A DNA stretch of 37,881 nucleotides from Massilia eurypsychrophila. Lineage in GTDB: Bacteria; Pseudomonadota; Gammaproteobacteria; Burkholderiales; Burkholderiaceae_D. The stretch covers positions 1 through 37,881 of the forward strand of contig NZ_PDOC01000031.1 in NCBI RefSeq assembly GCF_002760655.1, written 5' to 3'. Shown here piece after piece: positions 1 through 10,193 of this stretch. The notes beneath the pieces were generated by a model. That model saw only the letters and a list, made by a program, of their open reading frames with translations, was not told the DNA's origin and did no database searches. Numbering within the stretch: position 1 is the stretch's first letter; each line of letters opens with the position of its first letter. A program made the position numbers and the translations under genes.

Positions 1-1402
<1,402 letters not shown>

Positions 1403-1414
1403 TTGGAGCGCATG

Positions 1415-3250
1415 ATGAGCACAATTGAAGTGAAGGTCCCGAACATCGGCGACTTCAAGGAAGTGGAAGTAATCGAAGTGATGGTCAAGCCGGGCGACAC
1501 GATCAAGGTCGACCAGTCGCTGATCACGGTCGAATCGGACAAGGCCAGCATGGAGATCCCGGCCAGCCACGCCGGCGTGGTGAAGGAAGTGAAGGTCAAC
1601 GTCGGCGACAAGGTGGCCGAAGGCTCGCTGCTGCTGGTGCTGGAAGAAGGCGCAAGCGCAGGTGGAGGCACGGCTGCGCCGGCTGCCGCCGCGGTCAGTC
1701 CGCCGGCCACCGCCGGCGCCCCGGCGCCAACGTCGAACACCGAATCGTACGCTCCGGCTGCACCTGCGCCGGCTGCCGCCAAGGCGGCAACGCCGGCGCC
1801 GAATGCGGGCAGCTACGCCGGCAAGGTCGACGTCGAATGCGAGATGATGGTGCTCGGCGCCGGCCCTGGCGGTTATTCGGCGGCGTTCCGTTCGGCCGAC
1901 CTGGGCATGGACACGGTGCTGATCGAGCGCTATGCCACGCTGGGCGGCGTGTGCCTGAACGTTGGCTGCATTCCGTCGAAGGCGCTGCTGCATGTGGCGG
2001 CCATGATCGATGAAGCGGCGTCGATGGCCAAGCACGGCGTCACGTTCGCCCAGCCGAACGTCGACATCGACGGCCTGCGCGCGTACAAGGATACAGTGGT
2101 CGGCAAGATGACCGGCGGCCTGGCCGGCATGGCCAAGGCGCGCAAGGTCAATGTGGTGCAGGGCGTCGGCCAGTTCGTCAGCCCGAACCATATCGAAGTG
2201 ACCGCGGGCGACGGCAGCAAGAAGGTCATCGGTTTCAAGAAGGCGATCATCGCCGCCGGTTCTTCGGTGGTGAAGCTGCCGTTCGTGCCGGAAGATCCGC
2301 GCATCGTCGATTCGACCGGCGCGCTGGAGCTGCGTGGCATTCCAAAGAAGATGCTGGTCATCGGAGGCGGCATCATCGGCCTCGAGATGGCGCACGTGTA
2401 CTCCACGCTGGGCGCGCGCATCGACGTCGTCGAGATGATGGATGGCCTGATGCAGGGCCCGGACCGCGACATGGTCAAGGTCTGGCAGAAGTTCAACGAG
2501 CACCGCTTCGACAAGATCATGACCAAGACCAAGACGGTGGGCGTGGAAGCGCTGGCCGAAGGAATCAAGGTCAGCTTCGAAGCGGCGGAGGCGGGGGCTG
2601 CGGCGCCGGAGCCGCAGTTGTACGACATGGTGCTGGTGGCGGTCGGGCGCAGCCCGAACGGCGGCAAGATCGCGGCCGACAAGGCCGGCGTGACGGTGAC
2701 TGAGCGCGGCTTCATTGCGGTCGATGGCCAGATGCGCACCAACGTGCCGCACATTTTCGCCATCGGCGACCTGGTGGGCCAGCCGATGCTGGCGCACAAG
2801 GCGGTGCATGAGGCGCACGTCGCGGCAGAAGCGGCGCACGGCGAGAAGTCCTTCTTCGACGTGAAGGTGATCCCGTCGGTGGCGTACACCGATCCGGAAG
2901 TGGCGTGGGTCGGCATCACCGAAGAAGAAGCGAAGGCGAAGGGCATCAAGCTGGAGAAGGGGCACTTCCCGTGGGCGGCGAGCGGGCGCGCGGTGGCCAA
3001 TGGCCGCGACGAAGGCTTCACCAAGCTGCTGTTCGACGCCGAGACGCACCGCATCGTCGGCGGCGGCATCGTCGGCACGCACGCCGGCGACATGATCGGC
3101 GAGATCGCGCTGGCAATCGAGATGGGCGCCGACGGCGTCGATATCGGCAAGACGATCCACCCGCACCCGACGCTGGGGGAATCGATCGGCATGGCGGCCG
3201 AAGTGTACGAAGGCGTGTGCACCGATCTGCCGCCGCCGCGCAAGCGCTAA
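1415..3250 (+). CDS. lpdA: Dihydrolipoyl dehydrogenase (E3) with N-terminal lipoyl domain
   Basis: This flavoprotein reoxidises dihydrolipoamide on E2 and passes the electrons to NAD+. It has 611 residues, longer than a plain E3 (about 470), because it carries its own lipoyl domain (residues about 3-75, lipoyl lysine in DKASMEIP) and an Ala/Pro linker. The FAD-binding GAGPGG motif, the redox disulfide CLNVGC (C180 and C185, codons at 1952 and 1967), the NAD-binding GGGIIG motif and the C-terminal HPHPTLGE active-site histidine are all visible. ATG 1415 was chosen over ATG 1412 because GGAG at 1405-1408 then sits 6 bases away rather than 3. A lipoyl-E3 fusion is known from Neisseria and other betaproteobacteria. 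It shares an operon with aceF, and a strong terminator follows. Confidence 0.97.
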   Translation: MSTIEVKVPNIGDFKEVEVIEVMVKPGDTIKVDQSLITVESDKASMEIPASHAGVVKEVKVNVGDKVAEGSLLLVLEEGASAGGGTAAPAAAAVSPPATAGAPAPTSNTESYAPAAPAPAAAKAATPAPNAGSYAGKVDVECEMMVLGAGPGGYSAAFRSADLGMDTVLIERYATLGGVCLNVGCIPSKALLHVAAMIDEAASMAKHGVTFAQPNVDIDGLRAYKDTVVGKMTGGLAGMAKARKVNVVQGVGQFVSPNHIEVTAGDGSKKVIGFKKAIIAAGSSVVKLPFVPEDPRIVDSTGALELRGIPKKMLVIGGGIIGLEMAHVYSTLGARIDVVEMMDGLMQGPDRDMVKVWQKFNEHRFDKIMTKTKTVGVEALAEGIKVSFEAAEAGAAAPEPQLYDMVLVAVGRSPNGGKIAADKAGVTVTERGFIAVDGQMRTNVPHIFAIGDLVGQPMLAHKAVHEAHVAAEAAHGEKSFFDVKVIPSVAYTDPEVAWVGITEEEAKAKGIKLEKGHFPWAASGRAVANGRDEGFTKLLFDAETHRIVGGGIVGTHAGDMIGEIALAIEMGADGVDIGKTIHPHPTLGESIGMAAEVYEGVCTDLPPPRKR

Positions 3251-3265
3251 GTTCGGCGCAAGTGC

Positions 3266-3300
3266 AAAAAAAGCCGGGACGCGTCCCGGCTTTTCTATTT
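3266..3300 (+). terminator. Rho-independent terminator of aceF-lpdA
   Basis: A perfect palindrome, AGCCGGGACGCGTCCCGGCT (3272-3291), is preceded by an A run and followed by TTTCTATTT. It lies 15-50 bases after the lpdA stop and before the convergent c-di-GMP gene. The A-rich left side means it may also work for the minus-strand gene. Confidence 0.9.
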
Positions 3301-3313
3301 ACAGACGGCGTCC

Positions 3314-5107
3314 TTACCCATCGACGCGGGGGGCGATGTCCAGCAGCGCCGCGGGTTGTCTGACCTGGCTGAGCCACTCCAGCGCCGCGTCGGCCTCGAG
3401 GGGGCCGGCCAAAAGGTAACCCTGGAACGCGGTGCAGTCTACGTCGAGCAGGAATTTTGCCTGTTCAATGCGCTCGACCCCTTCGGCCGTCACGTTCAGC
3501 CGCAGCTCGTGCGCCAGCGCCACCACCGCACGCGTGACGGCATTCGCATCCGGGTGGTGCGGAATTTCGTGCAAAAAGCTTTGGTCGAGTTTCAAGGATG
3601 TGACCGGCAACGAGCGCAAGTAACTGAGCGACGAATAGCCAGTGCCGAAATCGTCGAGCACAATCGAAAAGCCCTGCGAGCGCAGCGACTCGAGTACGCC
3701 GCTGCGGCTGCGGTCGGCCTCGATTGCTTCGTGTTCGGTCAGTTCGAGCGCGATGTCGGCCGGCGCCAGTGAAAATTGTTCCAGGTTGGTCGCAATCGCG
3801 CTGAGGTAATCGGGCCGCAGAAGTTCCGGGGCGCAGGTATTGATGGCGATGTTTATCTGGCCTATTCCGGCCGACCGCCAGCGATGCAGCTGGCGACACG
3901 ACTCGCTGAACACCCATTTGCCGATATCGGCAATCAGGCCTTTTTCTTTTGCCAGCTCGATCACCTCGTTTACCGGATAGGCGGCCAACGGCGAATTCGG
4001 CAGCCGCAGCAGCGCTTCCATGGCGATGGTGCTGCCCGACCGCATGTCGACGATCGGCTGGTAGACGAGGGCAAAGGACTTTTCGCGCGTGATGCGGCGC
4101 AGTTCGGCCAGGTCGCTGTTGCGCTGGTGTGCAGCGCAATCGAGCGCCGGCGTGAAGTAGTGGAAGCAGTTGCGCCCCTCCGCCTTGGCCTGATACAGGG
4201 CCAGGTCGGCCTTCTTCGATAGCTCGTCCGAATCAATGGCGTCGGACGGATAAACCGCAATGCCGATGCTGGCGCTGATGTGGACTTCGCGCCCGGCAAT
4301 CAAGAATGGCTTCGACAGCACATCGAGCAATTTTTCCGCGACCACACCGCCGGCAGTATCGGCGCCCGGGCTTAACTGCAGCATGGCGAACTCGTCGCCG
4401 CCGAGCCTGGCAACGACATCGCTTCCACGCCTGGTCTTGTCGATCCGGGCAGCCGCTTCGTGCAGCACGCGGTCGCCGGCATCGTGTCCCAGTGTATCGT
4501 TGACCTCCTTGAAGCGGTCGAGGTCAATGAGCAGCAACTGCAGAGTCTGGCGGTTGCGCGACGCGAGCGCGATCATTTCCTCGCGGTGGCGCTCGAACGT
4601 GGCGCGGTTTGACAGGCCGGTCAGGGTATCCATGGTTGCCAGGCGGCGCATCTCGTCGTCGGCCCGTTTCTGGTCGGTGATATCGCGCAGGATTTTCAGA
4701 TAGCCGACCACTTGATCGGTGTAGTCGCGAATCGGGGTGAGGATGCCGTCCGCCCAGAAACGGCTGCCGCTCTTGCGGGTGTGCCAGCGGAAATCGACGG
4801 CGCGTCCGGAGCGGGTGGCCACTTCCCGTTCACGCTGCGGTACCTCGGCGGCGATATCCTCGGGTGTGAACACCGCGGCAATGTTACTGCCAATCATTTC
4901 ATCAGCCGAGAAGCCGAAGATTGAGGTCGCGCCGGCGCCCCAGCTGGTGACGGTGCCGTCGAGATTGGTAGTCATGAGGGCGAAATCGGACACGGTCCCG
5001 TACAGGTGCCGGACCAATAGCCCAGGATCGAGGGAATGCATATAAGATCGACGGTAGCTGGGGAGGGTTTCGTGGTCCGACTCCGCCAGTTGTCGCAAGT
5101 TCAACAC
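3314..5107 (-). CDS. PAS-GGDEF-EAL cyclic-di-GMP turnover protein
   Basis: This is a 597-residue signalling protein predicted to make and/or hydrolyse cyclic di-GMP. It has no obvious membrane segment. A PAS sensor domain (about 38-147) is followed by GGDEF (about 155-315) with an intact GGDEF at 236-240 and an RxxD product-inhibition site at 227-230, then by EAL (about 335-585). The catalytic EAL set looks complete: E364 in EALLRL, N423, E455, D485/D486 in DDFGTGYSS, K506, E542 and Q562. Both activities are therefore possible from sequence, and direction cannot be told. The start is uncertain: GTG 5107 lies 9 bases after the TetR stop, while ATG 5041 (residue 23) would drop only N-terminal residues outside the PAS fold. 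Neither has a clear Shine-Dalgarno. It may be cotranscribed with the upstream tetR gene. Confidence 0.93.
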   Translation of the reverse strand: MLNLRQLAESDHETLPSYRRSYMHSLDPGLLVRHLYGTVSDFALMTTNLDGTVTSWGAGATSIFGFSADEMIGSNIAAVFTPEDIAAEVPQREREVATRSGRAVDFRWHTRKSGSRFWADGILTPIRDYTDQVVGYLKILRDITDQKRADDEMRRLATMDTLTGLSNRATFERHREEMIALASRNRQTLQLLLIDLDRFKEVNDTLGHDAGDRVLHEAAARIDKTRRGSDVVARLGGDEFAMLQLSPGADTAGGVVAEKLLDVLSKPFLIAGREVHISASIGIAVYPSDAIDSDELSKKADLALYQAKAEGRNCFHYFTPALDCAAHQRNSDLAELRRITREKSFALVYQPIVDMRSGSTIAMEALLRLPNSPLAAYPVNEVIELAKEKGLIADIGKWVFSESCRQLHRWRSAGIGQINIAINTCAPELLRPDYLSAIATNLEQFSLAPADIALELTEHEAIEADRSRSGVLESLRSQGFSIVLDDFGTGYSSLSYLRSLPVTSLKLDQSFLHEIPHHPDANAVTRAVVALAHELRLNVTAEGVERIEQAKFLLDVDCTAFQGYLLAGPLEADAALEWLSQVRQPAALLDIAPRVDG

Positions 5108-5116
5108 ACGGCGAAA

Positions 5117-5776
5117 TTAGCGCAGGGCGCTGCGGTAGAACAGGTCGAGCCGCTTTTCGAGCGCAGCCAATTCCTCTTCGCGCGTCTCGACTCCTGGGGC
5201 GAACAGCATGCGTGAGTAGAAGTCGCCGATGACGCAATTGAGCAGGTGCACCGGCAGCAGCGTGACGTCGACGTCGTCGCGCAGTTGCGCGCGGATGTCG
5301 GGGCGCTCGAAAAAACGCGTCAGCATGTCGCGCGTCTGCTTCGGACCAGCCTCGTAAAACGTCTGCGCCAGCTCGATGTTGCCCGGCGCGTCGGCAATCA
5401 CCATGCGCGCCATGCTCAGCGCTTCGGGCGCCATCACCAGGTCGAGGAAGTGGGCGCCGAAATCGCTGACGATCTGCTTGAGCGGGCGCTGGTCGGCGTC
5501 CATGTCGTGCGTGTTGAAGAAACGCTCGCGGTTGGCCACCAGCACCGCATTGAGCAGGCCGGCCTTGCCGCCGAACTTGACGTAGATGGTGCGCACCGCC
5601 ACATGCGCTTCGCGCGCCAGCATCTCCAGGCTGACCTGGCGGTAGCCGTGCTTGAGGAACAGGCGTCCCGCGGTGTGGATCAGGTCGTGCAGGCGCGCCT
5701 CGCGCTCGCTGCTGCGGGGACGGCCGGCGCATTTCGGACAAGACGATGTACTTGCGTCGTTGGAATCGGTATTCAT
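5117..5776 (-). CDS. TetR/AcrR-family transcriptional regulator of the efflux operon
   Basis: This 219-residue repressor-type regulator has an N-terminal helix-turn-helix (roughly residues 25-72, with GRLFLKHGYRQVSLEMLARE and TIYVKFGGKAGL visible) and a C-terminal ligand-binding helical domain. It is divergent from the efflux operon, with about 115 bases between the start codons. That layout is typical of a local repressor that loses DNA binding when it meets an efflux substrate. ATG 5776 was preferred to the TTG at 5794, although neither has a convincing Shine-Dalgarno. Residues 10-16 contain CPKCAG, a Cys pair before the DNA-binding domain that is not part of the usual TetR fold. The regulated genes are inferred from position, and the ligand is unknown. 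Confidence 0.92.
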   Translation of the reverse strand: MNTDSNDASTSSCPKCAGRPRSSEREARLHDLIHTAGRLFLKHGYRQVSLEMLAREAHVAVRTIYVKFGGKAGLLNAVLVANRERFFNTHDMDADQRPLKQIVSDFGAHFLDLVMAPEALSMARMVIADAPGNIELAQTFYEAGPKQTRDMLTRFFERPDIRAQLRDDVDVTLLPVHLLNCVIGDFYSRMLFAPGVETREEELAALEKRLDLFYRSALR

Positions 5777-5798
5777 GGTCAAACTGTAGCCCAAGTTA

Positions 5799-5822
5799 AA
5801 ATGAAATGCAATCGTTTCATTT
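5799..5822. promoter_or_regulatory. Candidate TetR operator (8-bp inverted repeat)
   Basis: AAATGAAA (5799-5806) and TTTCATTT (5815-5822) form a perfect inverted repeat with an 8-base spacer. It sits between the divergent tetR and efflux genes and ends one base before the -35 box of the efflux promoter. Position and symmetry suit a TetR-dimer site; binding is inferred. Confidence 0.65.
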
Positions 5823-5823
5823 C

Positions 5824-5852
5824 TTGACTTGCCAAAAAATCTGTCGAATAAT
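5824..5852 (+). promoter_or_regulatory. Sigma-70 promoter of the efflux operon
   Basis: TTGACT (5824-5829), a 17-base spacer and AATAAT (5847-5852) match the consensus at 5/6 and 5/6. The predicted transcript start near 5859 leaves a leader of about 33 bases before the ATG at 5892. It also rules out the upstream in-frame start at 5829. Confidence 0.75.
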
Positions 5853-5891
5853 GCGCTACCGCCTTTTCATTTTTCTATTCGGAGTTGTTCC

Positions 5892-7049
5892 ATGTCAGCC
5901 ACTTCCACCAAGCCCGAGCCAACGCCGCTAGTCGTCGTCGATTCCGCCGCCGCTCCCGCCGGCACGCCGCCGAACCGGCGCCTGATCGGCATCGTGGTGG
6001 TGATCGCGCTGATTGCAGTGGGCATCGGCGGGCGCATGTGGTACAGCAGCCATTATTTTGTCGAGACCGAGAATGCCTACGTGTCCGGTCACGTGCACCC
6101 GGTGTCGTCGCGTGTGGCCGGCGTCGTCACGCGCGTGGTGGTCGAGGATAACCAGCGCGTCAAGGCCGGCGACGTCATCGCCGAACTCGACCCGGCCGAC
6201 CAGCGCGTCAAGGTCGAGCAGATCGAGGCGCAGATCGCCAGCGCCGAGCAGCAGGTGCTGCAGGCCGAGGCGACCATTGCCCAGGTCAAGGCGCAGGCCA
6301 GCGGCGCGCAGGCGCAGGTGGCGCAGTCGCAGGCGCAGCTGCAGCGCACCAGGCAGGACGCCGACCGTTACGGCCAGCTGTACAACACGCAGATGAAGGC
6401 CGTCTCGAAGGCCGAACTCGATGCGGCCAACGCCGCCCGCGCCGGCGCCACCGCCGACCTGGCCGCGCGCCGCGACAACGTGCTCGCCGCGCAGGCGCAG
6501 ATCACCGCCGCCGGGTCCGGGCGCGATGTGCTCAAGGCCCAGGTCAAGGTGCTGCAGACGCAGCTCAAGGACGCGCGCCAGCAGCTGGCCTACAACCAGA
6601 TCATCGCGCCCGTGGCCGGGCGAATCGGCAAGCGCAGCGTGGAAGTTGGCGCGCGCGTCCAGCCTGGCCAGCAGCTTGCCGCGATCGTGCAGGACGAGGT
6701 ATGGATTACCGCGAACTTCAAAGAGACCCAGCTGGCCGGCATCGTGCCCGGACAAGCTGTACACGTGGTCGTCGACGCCATGCCGGACCATCCGCTGGTC
6801 GGGCGCGTCGACAGCTTCTCGCCGGCGTCGGGCAACCAGTTCGCGCTGCTGCCGGCCGATAACGCGACCGGTAACTTCACCAAGGTGGTCCAGCGCGTGC
6901 CGGTGAAAATCGTGCTGCTGCCGGAGGATGTGCGCCAGCTGGCCGGGCGTCTGGTGCCGGGCATGTCGGCGCTGGCCGAAATCGAATTGCGCCAGAAAGC
7001 GGCGCCGGCAGCCCACGCGGCCGCGCCGGTCGCAGCCGCCACCCGCTAA
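5892..7049 (+). CDS. emrA: EmrA-like periplasmic adaptor (HlyD / membrane fusion protein)
   Basis: This 385-residue membrane fusion protein links the inner-membrane pump to the outer-membrane channel. It has one N-terminal transmembrane helix (about residues 32-52), then the family signature ENAYVSGHVHPVSSRVAG. A biotinyl-lipoyl-like half-motif, a long Gln/Ala-rich coiled-coil hairpin (about 115-230), the second lipoyl half (NQIIAPVAGRIGKRSVEVGA) and a beta-barrel follow. GGAG at 5881-5884 is 7 bases before ATG 5892. It is the first gene of a three-gene operon, with 10 bases to the next gene, and the promoter and putative TetR operator lie directly upstream. The symbol reflects family membership, and the substrates are not known. 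Confidence 0.93.
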   Translation: MSATSTKPEPTPLVVVDSAAAPAGTPPNRRLIGIVVVIALIAVGIGGRMWYSSHYFVETENAYVSGHVHPVSSRVAGVVTRVVVEDNQRVKAGDVIAELDPADQRVKVEQIEAQIASAEQQVLQAEATIAQVKAQASGAQAQVAQSQAQLQRTRQDADRYGQLYNTQMKAVSKAELDAANAARAGATADLAARRDNVLAAQAQITAAGSGRDVLKAQVKVLQTQLKDARQQLAYNQIIAPVAGRIGKRSVEVGARVQPGQQLAAIVQDEVWITANFKETQLAGIVPGQAVHVVVDAMPDHPLVGRVDSFSPASGNQFALLPADNATGNFTKVVQRVPVKIVLLPEDVRQLAGRLVPGMSALAEIELRQKAAPAAHAAAPVAAATR

Positions 7050-7059
7050 GCGGAAACCC

Positions 7060-8646
7060 ATGAGCAGCACAACCTACAAAGCGCCGGCCGCCGTTGCCGA
7101 GCAGGTCGACATGCGCACGTGGATTGCGGTCGCCGCCGGCATGCTCGGCGCCTTCATGGCGGTGCTCGACATCCAGATCACCAACTCGTCGCTGAAGGAC
7201 ATCCTCGGCACGCTGTCGGCCACGCAGGAAGAGGGCTCGTGGATCTCGACTGCCTACCTGTGCGCCGAAATCGTCGTCATACCGCTCGCCGCGCTGCTGG
7301 TGCGCGTGTTTACCATGCGCGGCTACATGATCGGTACCACCGCCGCATTCCTGGTGTTCTCCACCTTGTGCGGCTGGGCGTGGAACCTCGAGAGCATGAT
7401 CGTGTTCCGCATGCTGCAGGGCTTCACCGGCGGCGCGCTGATTCCGATGGCGATGACCCTGGTGATGGTCAAACTGCCGCCGTCGAAGCGCGCGGCCGGC
7501 ATGGCCGTCTTCGGCCTGACCGCCACGCTGGCGCCGACGATGGGACCGACCCTGGGCGGCTACTTGTCCGAACTGTATGGCTGGCCGTCGATCTTCTACA
7601 TCAACTGGGTGCCCGGCCTGCTGCTGATCCTCGGCGTCTGGTGGGGGCTCGACAAGGAGAAGATCGAGCTGAAACTGCTGGCGCAGGCCGACTGGATCGG
7701 CATCGCCTTCATGGCGGTGGGCCTGGGTTGCCTGACCATCTTCCTGGAAGAGGGCAATTCGAAGGACTGGTTCGATTCGAGCTTCATCATTACCTTCGCC
7801 GCGCTGGCGCTGGTGGGCATCGTCGGCTGGGTCAGTACCAGCATGGTGCGCGCCGAACCGTTCGTCAACCTGCGGCTGTACGGCGAGCGCAACTTCCTCG
7901 TCGCCACCGCGCTGTCGGCGTGCGTCGGCATGGGCCTGTACGGCGCCTCGTTCCTGCTGCCGCTGTACCTGGGCCAGATCGCCGGCTACACGCCGATGCA
8001 GATCGGCCTGGTCATCATGTGGGCCGGCCTGCCGCAGCTGCTGGTGATGCCGATCGCCGCGGCGCTGTCGTCGAAGGTCGACAACCGCATCCTGTGTTCG
8101 TTCGGGCTGGCGCTGTTTGGCATCTCGTGCCTGATGAATTCGTACATGGACTTCACCACCGGCTACGACCAGCTGATCTGGTCGCAGGTGGTGCGCGCGC
8201 TGGGCGTACCGTTCATCATGCTGACCTTGTCGAATTTCGCCATGCAGGGCATCGCGCCGCGCGACATGGCATCTGCGTCGAGCTTGTTCAACATGACGCG
8301 CAACCTCGGCGGCTCGGTCGGCATCGCCATGCTGGCCACCACGCTGACCAATCGCGAGCACTTCCACTCGGCGCGCCTGGGCGAGTCGATTTCGATCTAC
8401 GCCACCGCCACCCAGCAGCGCATCGAACAGCTGACGCAGGCGTTCGTCGCCAGCGGCGTCGATGCAGTCACCGCCGGCAACCAGGCGCTCGCGGTGCTCG
8501 ACCGGATCGTGCGGCGCGAGTCGTACGTGATGGCCTACAACGACGGCTTCGTGATCATGGGTTACGTGCTGCTTGGCTGTATCGCGGTGCTCTGGTTTGC
8601 CAACAAGGTCAAGTCGCCTTCCGGCGCCGGCGCCGGCGCCCACTAA
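7060..8646 (+). CDS. emrB: EmrB/QacA-type MFS multidrug transporter (DHA2, 14 TM)
   Basis: This is a proton-driven inner-membrane drug exporter of 528 residues, the usual length for the 14-helix DHA2 family. Visible family features include the helix-1 region MLGAFMAVLDIQITNSSLKD, the motif C-like stretch LAPTMGPTLGGYLSELYGW after helix 4, and the late helix pattern NMTRNLGGSVGIA. The start at 7060 gives the conserved MDIQ-type N-terminus after about 20 cytoplasmic residues; the ribosome site is weak (GGA at 7052-7054). It works with the upstream adaptor and the downstream outer-membrane channel as a tripartite pump spanning both membranes. An open frame on the opposite strand over the same DNA is a GC-bias shadow. 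Confidence 0.94.
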   Translation: MSSTTYKAPAAVAEQVDMRTWIAVAAGMLGAFMAVLDIQITNSSLKDILGTLSATQEEGSWISTAYLCAEIVVIPLAALLVRVFTMRGYMIGTTAAFLVFSTLCGWAWNLESMIVFRMLQGFTGGALIPMAMTLVMVKLPPSKRAAGMAVFGLTATLAPTMGPTLGGYLSELYGWPSIFYINWVPGLLLILGVWWGLDKEKIELKLLAQADWIGIAFMAVGLGCLTIFLEEGNSKDWFDSSFIITFAALALVGIVGWVSTSMVRAEPFVNLRLYGERNFLVATALSACVGMGLYGASFLLPLYLGQIAGYTPMQIGLVIMWAGLPQLLVMPIAAALSSKVDNRILCSFGLALFGISCLMNSYMDFTTGYDQLIWSQVVRALGVPFIMLTLSNFAMQGIAPRDMASASSLFNMTRNLGGSVGIAMLATTLTNREHFHSARLGESISIYATATQQRIEQLTQAFVASGVDAVTAGNQALAVLDRIVRRESYVMAYNDGFVIMGYVLLGCIAVLWFANKVKSPSGAGAGAH

Positions 8647-8666
8647 ACAAGATAATGAGAATGACC

Positions 8667-10130
8667 ATGAAGAAGTCCTTTGCACCAAGCGCGCTGGCGC
8701 TGTCGATCCTGGCGCTGACAGGTTGCGCCACCGTCGGATCCGATTTTTCAGAGCCGAAGTCGGCGCAGGCGGCGGCGTACCGCCACCTGGACGCGGCCAA
8801 ACTCGATAGCGCGCGCCTGCCGGCCGAGTGGTGGACCGTGTTCAACGACCCGATCCTCAACGAGCTCGAACAGGTGGCGGTGCGCGGCAACCCGGGCGTC
8901 AAGGCCAGCGCGCAGCGCCTGCTGCAGGCGCAGGCGCAGCTTGGCGTGTTCCGCGCGGCGCAGGCGCCGACGCTGAACGTCAACGCCTCGGCCGCCAATT
9001 CGCGCACCTCGGCCGAAACGTCGCAGTCGCTGGCGCTGGGCGGCCGCTCGATCAAGGGCAACAACTTCGCGCTCGGCGCCTCGCTGTCGTACGAGCTTGA
9101 CCTGTGGGGCCGGGTGCAGCGCGTGGTCGAAGCGGCCGATGCGCAGGCGCTGGCGGCGCAGGACGACCGCGATGGCGTCATCGTGCTGCTGTCGGCACAG
9201 GTGGCGGCGAACTACTGGCAGCTGCGCGGGCTCGACGCCGAGATGGCGATCCTGAAAAGCGCGCTTGGCACCCGCCGCGAGTCCGAGCAGCTGGTCGAGG
9301 CGCGCTTTAACGCCGGCCTGTCGAACGAACTGGATCTGTCGCGCGCGCGGGTCGAGCGCTTTAACGCCGAAGCGGACCTGCACGAAGTGCAGCGCCAGCG
9401 CAACCTGCTCGAACACAGTCTGGCGACCCTGGCCGGCATGACGCCGTCGGCGCCGCTGATCGCGTCGATCGGCAACGCTGCCTTGCCGCAGCCGCCGGCC
9501 ATTCCGGTCGGCCTGCCGGCCAGCCTGCTGTCGCAGCGGCCCGACCTGGCCGCCAGCGTGGCGCTGCTGCGTTCGGCCAATGCGCAGGTCGGCGTGGCCG
9601 AAGGCGCGTTCTATCCGTCGCTGAGCCTGACGGGCAATTTCGGCGTCGCCTCGGAGAGCCTGCGCGAGCTGGCCAGCGGCAGTGCGCGCCAGTTCTCGGT
9701 CGGCCCGCTGGCGCTGTCGCTGCCGGTATTCGACGGTGGCCGCAACAAGGCCAACCTGGCCGTGTCGCGGGCACGCTACGAGGAGGCGGTGGCCAATCAC
9801 GAGGGCCGGCTGTTGACGGCGCTGCGTGAAGTGGAGGACGCGCTGTCGGACGTGCAGCAGCGCCGGCGCCAGGGCGAAGTGCAGGCGCAGGCGCAGCAGG
9901 CCGCGGCGCGCGCTTACCTGGTAGCGCAGGCGCGCTACGAGCGCGGCGTATCGAACTACCTGGACGTGACGGATGCGCAGCGCAGTTCGCTGACGGCCGA
10001 TCGCGCCGCGGCGCAGATCCGCACGCAGCGCTTGCTGGCGGCGGTGGCGGTGGCGCGCGCGCTCGGCGCCGGCTGGACGCAGCAGGCGCCGCTGGCGACG
10101 ATCGCGCAGGCGCCGCCGGCGCGCCAATAA
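8667..10130 (+). CDS. Outer-membrane efflux lipoprotein (NodT/OprM family)
   Basis: This is the trimeric outer-membrane channel of the tripartite pump, 487 residues long. Residues 1-18 form a lipoprotein signal peptide ending in the lipobox LTGC, so the mature protein should be lipidated and inserted in the outer membrane. Two TolC-like repeats are seen, with typical helices such as ANYWQLRGLDAEMAIL and the conserved beta-strand text LSLTGNFG and LSLPVFDGG. Three in-frame ATGs occur at 8655, 8661 and 8667. The last was chosen because it gives the compact signal peptide MKKSFAPSALALS and has GAGA 6 bases upstream; the others would add only 2-4 residues. It follows emrB by about 20 bases. Confidence 0.93.
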   Translation: MKKSFAPSALALSILALTGCATVGSDFSEPKSAQAAAYRHLDAAKLDSARLPAEWWTVFNDPILNELEQVAVRGNPGVKASAQRLLQAQAQLGVFRAAQAPTLNVNASAANSRTSAETSQSLALGGRSIKGNNFALGASLSYELDLWGRVQRVVEAADAQALAAQDDRDGVIVLLSAQVAANYWQLRGLDAEMAILKSALGTRRESEQLVEARFNAGLSNELDLSRARVERFNAEADLHEVQRQRNLLEHSLATLAGMTPSAPLIASIGNAALPQPPAIPVGLPASLLSQRPDLAASVALLRSANAQVGVAEGAFYPSLSLTGNFGVASESLRELASGSARQFSVGPLALSLPVFDGGRNKANLAVSRARYEEAVANHEGRLLTALREVEDALSDVQQRRRQGEVQAQAQQAAARAYLVAQARYERGVSNYLDVTDAQRSSLTADRAAAQIRTQRLLAAVAVARALGAGWTQQAPLATIAQAPPARQ

Positions 10131-10135
10131 GTCCG

Positions 10136-10159
10136 TTGTAGGGGTCTGACCCCTTACAA
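10136..10159. repeat. Palindromic repeat GGGGTCTGACCCC with TTGTA/TTACAA flanks
   Basis: The 13-base palindrome GGGGTCTGACCCC (10141-10153) is extended by TTGTA on the left and TTACAA on the right. The core reappears twice, in inverted pairing, at 37621-37688. It follows the efflux operon directly and could act as a transcription-end hairpin, but it lacks a T run. Confidence 0.75.
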
Positions 10160-10193
10160 TGGGGGCCTCGCATTCTTTTCCCCCAAAGGACCC

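Noticed and set aside
6877-8688. A 603-codon minus-strand frame antisense to emrB
   Set aside because: His/Arg/Gln/Asp-rich nonsense composition, no motifs, no ribosome site; shadow of emrB.
7119-10130. Apparent 1003-residue fusion protein
   Set aside because: The first half is emrB read out of frame; only the part from 8667 is a real protein, with its own lipoprotein signal peptide.
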